NCBI GenBank assembly: GCA_016789955.1 | Contig: JAEUPB010000023.1 | Location: 1 to 47,554, forward strand | Origin: Rubrivivax sp. | Lineage (GTDB): Bacteria > Pseudomonadota > Gammaproteobacteria > Burkholderiales > Burkholderiaceae_C | Direction of reading: 5' to 3' | Length of the DNA stretch: 47,554 bases | Part shown: piece after piece, positions 41,528 to 47,554 of the stretch | Layout of the letters: the number at the start of each line of letters is the position of its first letter | Numbering within the stretch: the first letter of the stretch is position 1 | The notes under the pieces: model-generated | What the model saw: the letters and a program-made list of their open reading frames with translations, nothing else | Told to the model about the DNA's origin: nothing | Database searches by the model: none | Translations under genes and position numbers: made by a program

Positions 41528-43046
41528 GTCCCGGCCGCCGCACGACGCGGCCGCCATCCCGGCACGCGACCTCGACCCGGCCGCACTGCAGGCGCTGCGC
41601 GCGATCGTCGGCGAGGCCCATGTGCTCGACGCCGTGGCCGAGCGCTACGCCTACGCCCGCGACCGACTGCCGTGGGCGCTGTACCAGCTGCGCGCCGGGC
41701 GATTGCCGGCCACGCTGCCCGCGGCCGTCGTCGCGCCGGCCTCGCGCGACGAGCTGGTGCGCGTGGTGCGGCTCGCCAACCGGCTCGGCCTGCGGCTGAT
41801 CCCCTTCGGCGCCGGCTCGGGCGTGCTCGGCGGCACGCTGCCGCTGGGCCACGAGGTCATCGTCGACCTGAAGCGGATCAACCAGCTCCTGGAGCTGAAC
41901 GAGATCGACGGCACCGTGCGCGTACAGGCCGGCATGAACGGCGCGCAGTTCGAGGACGCGCTGCACGCGCGCGGCTGGTCGGCCAACCACCTGCCGCAGT
42001 CGATCCGCATGTCGACCGTTGGCGGCTGGGCGGCCTGCCGCGGCGCCGGGCAGGCCTCGTCGCGGCACGGCAAGATCGAGGACATCGTGATCGGCCTGGA
42101 AGCGGTGCTGCCGGACGGCCGGCTGCTCACGGTGCGGCCGGTGGCACGGCGCTCGGTAGGCCCGAGCATCAAGGATCTGCTCGTCGGCAGCGAAGGCGTG
42201 TACGGCTTCATCACCGAGCTGACGCTGCGCATCACGCGGCGGCCGGCGCACGTGCAAGGCCGTGTCTATGCGTTCCCCACGCTCGCCGCGGGCCTGGACG
42301 CGATGCGCGGCATCGTGCAGGCCGAGGGCCGGCCGAACGTGATGCGGCTGTACGACGAGGTGGAGTCGGCGTCGCGCGCCCAGGGCGAGCACGGCATCGA
42401 CGGCCACGCGCCCGGCGAAGTGCTGGCGATCCTCGAGTTCGCGGGCCCGCGCGTGCTGGCCGAGGCCGAGGCCGCGCTGGCGCACGACGTCTGCGCCGCG
42501 CAGGGCGGCCGCCGCGTCGGCGACGGTCCCTACCGCCACTGGCAGCAGACGCGCTACGACTCCTACTCGATCCAGTGGCAGACGCGCGGCTGGTACATGG
42601 ACACGGTGGAGATCACCGGCCCGTGGAGCGCGCTGCCGCGCATGCATGCGCGCATGCGGGAGGCCGTGCACGCGCTGCGCGCCGACATCCACTTCGGCGC
42701 ACACTGGTCGCACATCTACCCCGAGGGCGCCTGCCAGTACATGACGATGCGGTTGCCGCCGATGGACGAAGCCCAGGCGCTGGCGCTGCACCGCCGGGTG
42801 TGGGACACGCTGCAGCGCCTGTGCCTGGAGCTCGGCGGCTCGATCGCCCACCACCACGGCGTGGGCGTGTTCCGCAACGAATGGCTGCGCGAGGAACTGG
42901 GCACGGGGCTGGATCTGCTGCAGATCCTGAAGGACGGGCTGGACCCTCAGAACCTGATCAACCCCGGCAAGGTGGGCCTGCGCGGCGCGCCCGGTGCGAT
43001 CGAGATCCGCGGCGGCATGCCCGCCGCGCAGGGAGACGCACGATGA
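41511..43046 (+). CDS. FAD-linked oxidase (VAO/PCMH, GlcD or ADHAP-synthase-like)
   Basis: A 511-residue flavoprotein. The FAD-binding motif FGAGSGVLGG is at 99-108, followed by MSTVGGWAACRGAGQASSRHGKIEDIV around 164-190. The C-terminus (DPQNLINPGKVG) is the typical FAD-oxidase end. The family covers glycolate oxidase subunit D and alkyldihydroxyacetone-phosphate synthase-like proteins, which oxidise 2-hydroxy acids or handle dihydroxyacetone derivatives. It overlaps the TIM-barrel gene by 17 bases and the small Cys protein by four, so the three are translated together. Substrate not assigned. Confidence 0.88.
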   Translation: MDTPVESRPPHDAAAIPARDLDPAALQALRAIVGEAHVLDAVAERYAYARDRLPWALYQLRAGRLPATLPAAVVAPASRDELVRVVRLANRLGLRLIPFGAGSGVLGGTLPLGHEVIVDLKRINQLLELNEIDGTVRVQAGMNGAQFEDALHARGWSANHLPQSIRMSTVGGWAACRGAGQASSRHGKIEDIVIGLEAVLPDGRLLTVRPVARRSVGPSIKDLLVGSEGVYGFITELTLRITRRPAHVQGRVYAFPTLAAGLDAMRGIVQAEGRPNVMRLYDEVESASRAQGEHGIDGHAPGEVLAILEFAGPRVLAEAEAALAHDVCAAQGGRRVGDGPYRHWQQTRYDSYSIQWQTRGWYMDTVEITGPWSALPRMHARMREAVHALRADIHFGAHWSHIYPEGACQYMTMRLPPMDEAQALALHRRVWDTLQRLCLELGGSIAHHHGVGVFRNEWLREELGTGLDLLQILKDGLDPQNLINPGKVGLRGAPGAIEIRGGMPAAQGDAR

Positions 43047-43372
43047 GCGCGCATGCGACGAGCCCAACATCGACGCCCACGCCCCTCGACTCCCGCACCG
43101 TGCTGCGCGAGTGCGCGTTCTGCCCCAACACCTGCCGCCCCGCGTGGCCGGCCGATGCCGCGCCGCAGCTCGAATCGCAGACGCCCTCGGCGCTGGCGCT
43201 GATCGCGCTGGCGGTGCTCGATGGCCGGCTCGACCCCGCGCGCAGCGGCGCCCTCGCCGCGCTGCAACGGCGCGACGCCGTGCGCGCCAGCCAGGCCCGC
43301 TGCACCTTCGGCCACGACGTCGACGCGGCGCTCGATGCGGCGCTCGCCACGTCCGCGGAGACCCGTAGATGA
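43043..43372 (+). CDS. Small Cys-rich protein, probable [Fe-S] partner of the oxidase
   Basis: A 109-residue protein with four cysteines: Cys24, Cys27 and Cys31 in RECAFCPNTCRPAWP, and Cys87 in SQARCTFGHDVD. The CxxCxxxC start resembles a half-ferredoxin or GlcF/HdrD-like motif, and a fourth Cys about 55 residues on could complete a [4Fe-4S] site. It overlaps the FAD oxidase stop and the kinase start, so it is translated with both. It could pass electrons from the oxidase to quinone. I do not recognise a named family; iron-sulfur binding is inference. Confidence 0.7.
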   Translation: MSAHATSPTSTPTPLDSRTVLRECAFCPNTCRPAWPADAAPQLESQTPSALALIALAVLDGRLDPARSGALAALQRRDAVRASQARCTFGHDVDAALDAALATSAETRR

Positions 43373-44913
43373 CCAGCGCTCCGCGCCTGATGGGCATCGA
43401 CCTCGGAGCCGGCAGCCTGAAGACGATGATCGTCGCCGCCGACGGCGCGGTGCTGGGCTCGGCCTCGGCCGACATCCCCACGCACTCGCCCCACCCCGGC
43501 TGGAGCGAGCAGGACCCACAGGACTGGTGGCGCGCGCTGTGCGCCACCGTGCCGCGTGCGCTGCAGGCCGCCGGCTGCGCAGCAGAAGAGATCGCCGCGG
43601 TGTCCTTCAGCGCCGGCGCGCACACGCCGGTGCTCGAAGACCGCGACGGGCGCCTGCTGCGCCCGGCGATCCTGTGGAACGACCAGCGCAGCGGCGCCGA
43701 GGCGGCCGAGCTGCAGGCCAGTGACGGCGAGCGCATCCTGGCCACCACGCTGAACCGCCCCACCCCGACGTGGACGCTGCCGCAGCTGCTCTGGCTGGCG
43801 CGCCACGAGCCGGGCATCGTCGAACGCACGCACCGCCTCTACGTGGCCAAGGACTGGCTGCGCACGCGGCTCACCGGCGGCTGGGAGACCGACCGCACCG
43901 AGGCCGTGGGCACCCTGATGTACGACGTGCCGGCCGACCGCTGGTCGCACGAGTTGTGCACCCGCATCGGCTGGAACCCGGCCACGCTGCCACCGATCGT
44001 CGGCACCGCGCAAGTGGTGGGTGAAGTCACCTCGAGCGCCGCGGCCGCCAGCGGGCTGCGCGCCGGCACGCCGGTGGTGTGCGGCACCTCGGACACCTCG
44101 ATCGAGACCTTCGGCGTCGGCTCGGTGGCGCCGGGCGATGGCACCATCAAGCTCGCCACCGCCGCCACCGTGAGCATCGTCGGCGAAGCGCCGCGCGTGC
44201 ACCCGACGCTGATCAACTACCCGCTGGTGGTGCCCGGGCTCTGGTACACGATCACCGGCACCAACAGCTGCGCGTCGGCGCACCGCTGGCTGCGCGACCG
44301 CTTCTTCGCGCACGACGAGCGCGACGGCCGCAGCGCCTTCGACGTGATGGACCGCCTCGCCGCCGAGGTGCCGGCGGGCTCGCAGGGCCTGCTGTTCCAC
44401 CCCTACCTGCGCGGCGAGCGCGCGCCGCACTGGGACCCGCTGCTGCGCGCCGACTTCATCGGCATGACCTTCGCGCACGACCGCGGCCACTTCGTGCGCG
44501 CGCTGTACGAGGGCATCGCGTACTCGCTGCGCGACATCCTCGAGCAGTTCCGCGCGCAGGGACTCGGCATGTCGTCGGCGCGGCTGGCCGGCGGTGGCGC
44601 GCGCAGCGCCTGCTGGCGGCAGATCGTGGCCGACGTGCTCGGCGTCGAGGTGCTGCTGCCGGCGGTGACCGATGCATCGTTCGGCGCGGCGCTGGTGGCC
44701 GGCGTCGGCGCCGGCGTGTTCGCGAGCGAGCGCTCCGCGGCCGCAGCCTGCACGCGCATCGTCGGCCGCGCCGAACCCGACGCGGCCCGGCACGCCTACT
44801 ATGGCGAGCTGTTCGAGCTGTACCGCCGCTCGCAGGCGGCGCTGGTGTCCACGCACCACGCGCTGTCGCGGCTGCGCGAGGCCCCTCCTTCCGCTGCGGA
44901 GCCCGCACGATGA
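43369..44913 (+). CDS. FGGY-family carbohydrate kinase (xylulokinase-like)
   Basis: A 514-residue sugar kinase. The phosphate-binding loop is GIDLGAGSLK near 9-18, and the sugar-binding WNDQR is at 103-107. The catalytic Asp lies in CGTSDTSIETFG. FGGY signatures include PYLRGERAPHWD and GGGARSACWRQIVADVL. ATP-dependent phosphorylation of a pentulose, tetrulose or polyol is expected; D-xylulose is the commonest family substrate but is not proven here. The ATG overlaps the stop of the Cys-rich gene (ATGA), and the stop overlaps the GldA-like ATG. Confidence 0.9.
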   Translation: MTSAPRLMGIDLGAGSLKTMIVAADGAVLGSASADIPTHSPHPGWSEQDPQDWWRALCATVPRALQAAGCAAEEIAAVSFSAGAHTPVLEDRDGRLLRPAILWNDQRSGAEAAELQASDGERILATTLNRPTPTWTLPQLLWLARHEPGIVERTHRLYVAKDWLRTRLTGGWETDRTEAVGTLMYDVPADRWSHELCTRIGWNPATLPPIVGTAQVVGEVTSSAAAASGLRAGTPVVCGTSDTSIETFGVGSVAPGDGTIKLATAATVSIVGEAPRVHPTLINYPLVVPGLWYTITGTNSCASAHRWLRDRFFAHDERDGRSAFDVMDRLAAEVPAGSQGLLFHPYLRGERAPHWDPLLRADFIGMTFAHDRGHFVRALYEGIAYSLRDILEQFRAQGLGMSSARLAGGGARSACWRQIVADVLGVEVLLPAVTDASFGAALVAGVGAGVFASERSAAAACTRIVGRAEPDAARHAYYGELFELYRRSQAALVSTHHALSRLREAPPSAAEPAR

Positions 44914-45995
44914 TCCGCACGATCGGCTTCCCCGGCCGCTACCTGCAAGGCCCCGGCGCGCTTGCGCTGCTGCCCGGGCTGCTCGACGAACTCGGCGCGC
45001 GCCGGCCGGTGCTGCTGGCCGACGGCGTGGTCCGTGCCGCGCTGGGCGAGGCGGTGGACGCGCACTTCGCGGCTGCCGGCACCCGGCCCGCCTGGCTCGA
45101 CTTCCCCGGCGAGTGCTCGGCCGCGGCGATCGCCGCGCTCGCCGACGCGGCACCGCAGTGCGATGCGGTCGCGGCCCTGGGCGGCGGCAAGACCATCGAC
45201 ACCGCCAAGGGCCTGGCGAAGCGGGCCGGCGCCCGACTCGTGATCGCGCCCACCATCGCCTCCAACGACTCGCCCACCAGCCGCCTGATCGTGCTGTACG
45301 ACGACGCGCACCGCGTCGCCGGCGTCGAGCTGATGGTGCGCAACCCCGACGTGGTGCTGGTCGACACCGAAGTCATCGCGCGGGCCCCGGTGCGCTTCTT
45401 CGCCGCGGGCATCGGCGATGCGCTGAGCAAGACCTACGAGTCGCGCCAGTGCTGGCTGGCCGGCGGGCGCAACTTCTACGGCACGCCGTCGCTTTCCACC
45501 GCGAGGATGATGGCCGACCGCTGCCACGCCACGATCGCCGAGCATGGCGAGGCAGCGCTGCGCCGCGTGGAGCAGGCACGCGCCCCCGACGACGCGGTGG
45601 AAGCGGTGGTGGAGGCCACGGTGCTGCTCTCGGGCATCGGCTTCGAGAGCGGCGGGCTGTCGCTGGCGCATGCGCTGGTGCGCGGCTTCTCGGCGCACCC
45701 GGTGCTCGGCGGCTACCTGCACGGCGAGCTGGTGTCCTTCGGCACGCTGGTGCAACTGGTGGCCGAAGGCCGCAGCGACGAGGAACTCGCTGCGCACGCG
45801 GCCTTCGCGCGGCGGCTGCGCCTGCCGATCGCCTTCGGTGACTTCGGGCTCGGCATGCCACCCGCCCATGAGCTCGACGAGATGGCCCGCATCACCTGCA
45901 CGGCGCCGTACATCGGCCACCTGCAGCGGCCGGTGGATGCAGCCGCGGTGGCCGCGGCCTTGCGCCATGCGCACCGCATCGGGAGTGCCGCGTGA
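44910..45995 (+). CDS. GldA-like iron/zinc glycerol dehydrogenase family protein
   Basis: A 361-residue NAD-dependent polyol dehydrogenase. The NAD motif GGGKTIDTAK is at 91-100, and metal ligands Asp170 (GIGDALSK), His254 (LAHALVRG) and His271 (YLHGELVSFG) match glycerol dehydrogenase. It should interconvert a polyol and a hydroxyketone, for example glycerol and dihydroxyacetone, or a related sugar alcohol. It overlaps the kinase and the second binding-protein gene by four bases each, so this is one translational chain. Confidence 0.9.
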   Translation: MIRTIGFPGRYLQGPGALALLPGLLDELGARRPVLLADGVVRAALGEAVDAHFAAAGTRPAWLDFPGECSAAAIAALADAAPQCDAVAALGGGKTIDTAKGLAKRAGARLVIAPTIASNDSPTSRLIVLYDDAHRVAGVELMVRNPDVVLVDTEVIARAPVRFFAAGIGDALSKTYESRQCWLAGGRNFYGTPSLSTARMMADRCHATIAEHGEAALRRVEQARAPDDAVEAVVEATVLLSGIGFESGGLSLAHALVRGFSAHPVLGGYLHGELVSFGTLVQLVAEGRSDEELAAHAAFARRLRLPIAFGDFGLGMPPAHELDEMARITCTAPYIGHLQRPVDAAAVAAALRHAHRIGSAA

Positions 45996-47266
45996 ACCGC
46001 CGCCCGCTGCTGGCCGCGGGCGCTGCGGCGCTGCTCGGCGCGGCCCTGCGCCCAGCCCATGCCCAGACGCCGCCGGTCGTGCTGCGCGTCTTCGTCGGCG
46101 GCAACAACCGTATCGACGTGATCCGCCGCCTGCTCGACCGCTACGAGCAGCAGCGCCCGGGCGTGCGCGTGACGATCGAATCCGGCGGCGCCACGTCCGA
46201 CCTGCAGCGGCGCTACCTGGCCACCGTGCTCTCGGCGCGCGACCCGAGCCTGGACGTGATGCAGATCGACATCGTGAACCCGGCGCAGTTCGCGAAGGCG
46301 CAGTGGATCGAGCCGCTGGAGCCGTTGCTGGGCACGGATGCGGCCACGCTGCTGCAGCCGTACCTGCCGGGGCACGGTCGCGCCAACCTCGTCGACGGCC
46401 GCGTGGTCTCGCTGCCGGCGTACGTCGATGCGCAGATGCTGTACTACCGGCGAGACCTGCTCGAGCGGCACGGCGCCGCCGTGCCGCGCACCTGGGACGA
46501 ACTGGCCGCGGCGGCGCGCAAGGTGCTCGACGCGGAACGCTCGCCCGCGCTGAAGGGCCTGTCGGTGCAGGGCGCGCCGATCGACGGGACCGTGTGCACC
46601 TTCCTCACGCCGTACTGGAGCCAGGGCAAGTCGCTGCTCGACGCGCAAGGGCGCCTGGCGATCGACAAGCCTGCCGCCGAGCGAGGCATGGCGATGTGGC
46701 TGCGGCTGATGGAGCAAGGCGTGCTCCAGCGCAACACCGGCGAGGTGAAGACGCAGGACACGACCAACGACTTCCGCGCCGGCAACACGATCTTCGCGGT
46801 GAGCTGGGGCCTGGCGTGGAGCCGCTACCAGGAGGCTGACTCGCCGGTGCGGAACAAGGTCGCCATCGCCCCGTTGCCGGCGATGCCCGGCGGGCAGCCC
46901 GCCACCTGCGCCGGCGGCTGGCAGTGGGCCGTCTCCGCGCACTCGCGCCACAAGCGCGCGGCGGCCGACCTCGTGCGCTGGCTGGCCGGCACCGAGGCTG
47001 CCAAGGTGCTGGCCATCGAGGCCTCGATGCTGCCCGCGTGGCCCGCGCTCTACGAAGACCCCGACGTGCTGCGCGCGATGCCCTGGGTGGCCGCGGCGCT
47101 GCCCGTGCTGCAATCGGCGCAGGCGCGGCCGGTGTCGGCGCGCTACGGCGAGATCTCCGACATCGTGCGCACCACCACGTCGGCGATGCTCAGCCGTTCG
47201 CAACCGGTGGCGATGGGGGTGGGGAACATCGAGTCGAGGCTGCGGCGGGTGTTGCGGCATCCCTGA
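45992..47266 (+). CDS. ABC transporter sugar-binding protein 2 (paralogue of that at 33775)
   Basis: A 424-residue periplasmic binding protein starting GTG (GTGA overlap with the preceding stop). The signal peptide has a twin-arginine look (MNRRPLLAAG) and is cut near AHAQ-TPP. It closely parallels the binding protein at 33775 over the whole length, sharing blocks such as RVF.GG, IE.GGATS.LQR.YL.TVL.ARDPS, QIDIVNPAQ and CTFL.PYWSQGK. No second permease pair follows in the window, so it may share the upstream permeases or use a system elsewhere. A different ligand preference within one regulon is likely. Confidence 0.92.
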   Translation: MNRRPLLAAGAAALLGAALRPAHAQTPPVVLRVFVGGNNRIDVIRRLLDRYEQQRPGVRVTIESGGATSDLQRRYLATVLSARDPSLDVMQIDIVNPAQFAKAQWIEPLEPLLGTDAATLLQPYLPGHGRANLVDGRVVSLPAYVDAQMLYYRRDLLERHGAAVPRTWDELAAAARKVLDAERSPALKGLSVQGAPIDGTVCTFLTPYWSQGKSLLDAQGRLAIDKPAAERGMAMWLRLMEQGVLQRNTGEVKTQDTTNDFRAGNTIFAVSWGLAWSRYQEADSPVRNKVAIAPLPAMPGGQPATCAGGWQWAVSAHSRHKRAAADLVRWLAGTEAAKVLAIEASMLPAWPALYEDPDVLRAMPWVAAALPVLQSAQARPVSARYGEISDIVRTTTSAMLSRSQPVAMGVGNIESRLRRVLRHP

Positions 47267-47554
47267 CACGGCTCGTTGCTGTGTGCGCTTTATGCTTGCG
47301 GGCGCAGGGAGGCGATGTCCGAGTCCGGCGCGTTGCGGTCGTTCATGGTGGGCAGTTCGTGGAGGCCGTGCAGCAAGGCCGAGGGTGGGCCCTCGCGGCG
47401 GCGAATATCGAGACGCCCGAGAAGCGCAGCTTCTTCGACCGCGCGCCGCAGGCGCGCTTCGTGATCTGACTCACCGCGATTGTTCGAGCACAGCGAACGC
47501 AGTGAGCGGAGCGAGTTCCGCGGTGGGGCGAAGAAGCGAGCATCGCAGGGGACG
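47267..47554. other. Right-edge stretch without a supported gene; possible dispersed repeat
   Basis: This 288-base end shows only short frames with no ribosome-binding site. The segment 47470-47530 is made of short GAGCG/GAACGC-type units and contains CACCGCG pairing with CGCGGTG around a long loop. It resembles a repeated intergenic element rather than a gene. A minus-strand frame with the peptide ending SDIASLRPQA may be a remnant, but it has no convincing start. Confidence 0.3.

Noticed and set aside
47343-47543. Minus-strand frame at the right edge as a gene
   Set aside because: Composition is repeat-like, no ribosome-binding site or family match, and the next minus frame gives an equally plausible but unanchored peptide.
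1-47554. tRNA, rRNA, CRISPR array, insertion sequence or phage genes
   Set aside because: No cloverleaf-like, ribosomal, direct-repeat-spacer or transposase sequence was found on inspection.

Overview
The window is very GC-rich (about 70%) and almost fully coding, with tightly packed and often overlapping operons. Two orphan Bug-type periplasmic solute receptors, FCD-type GntR, GntR-like LacI and AraC regulators, and a selD/senB/senA/egtD locus together suggest a beta-proteobacterium of the Burkholderiales (Variovorax/Rubrivivax/Methylibium-like). This placement is inference from gene content; there is no rRNA gene to anchor it. No tRNA, rRNA, CRISPR array, insertion sequence or phage gene was seen.

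Region A (1-7371) is a minus-strand catabolic operon. It runs from a GlcG/HbpS-like protein through a VOC-fold putative extradiol dioxygenase, a fumarylacetoacetate-hydrolase-family enzyme, an MhpA-like FAD hydroxylase and two Bug receptors to a TPP-dependent enzyme cut by the left edge. A divergent GntR/FCD regulator precedes it. The content fits uptake, hydroxylation, ring cleavage and cleavage-product processing of an unknown aromatic compound. Region B (7397-12499) is a divergent pair: an unrecognised 555-residue protein and a large class III cyclase/ATPase/repeat protein.

Region C (12541-21439) is the most interesting part, a selenoneine biosynthesis locus. egtD makes hercynine from histidine. 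selD (senC) makes selenophosphate. senB, a glycosyltransferase, makes the selenosugar. senA, an EgtB homologue, joins selenosugar and hercynine. The senB-senC transcript continues with almost no gaps into a saccharopine-dehydrogenase-like reductase, a PhyH-type dioxygenase and a repeat lipoprotein. A short-chain dehydrogenase lies downstream of egtD. Region D (21566-25870) is a plus-strand set divergent from egtD: TlpA-like thioredoxin, transglutaminase-like protein, VTT/DedA-like membrane protein, ATP-grasp enzyme and YHS-domain lipoprotein. The last three overlap translationally. An orphan 136-residue protein and an acyltransferase follow.

Region E (27200-47266) is a large sugar or sugar-acid utilisation cluster. 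A LacI-family repressor with a gnt-like operator precedes an IlvD/Edd-type dehydratase and a TonB-dependent receptor. Then come an ABC importer (ATPase, binding protein, two permeases), a Gfo/Idh dehydrogenase, a short-chain dehydrogenase, a second PhyH-type dioxygenase and an AraC regulator. The last operon holds a TIM-barrel isomerase/epimerase, an FAD-linked oxidase with a tiny Cys-rich partner, an FGGY kinase, a GldA-like dehydrogenase and a second, paralogous binding protein. The substrate cannot be assigned from sequence alone.
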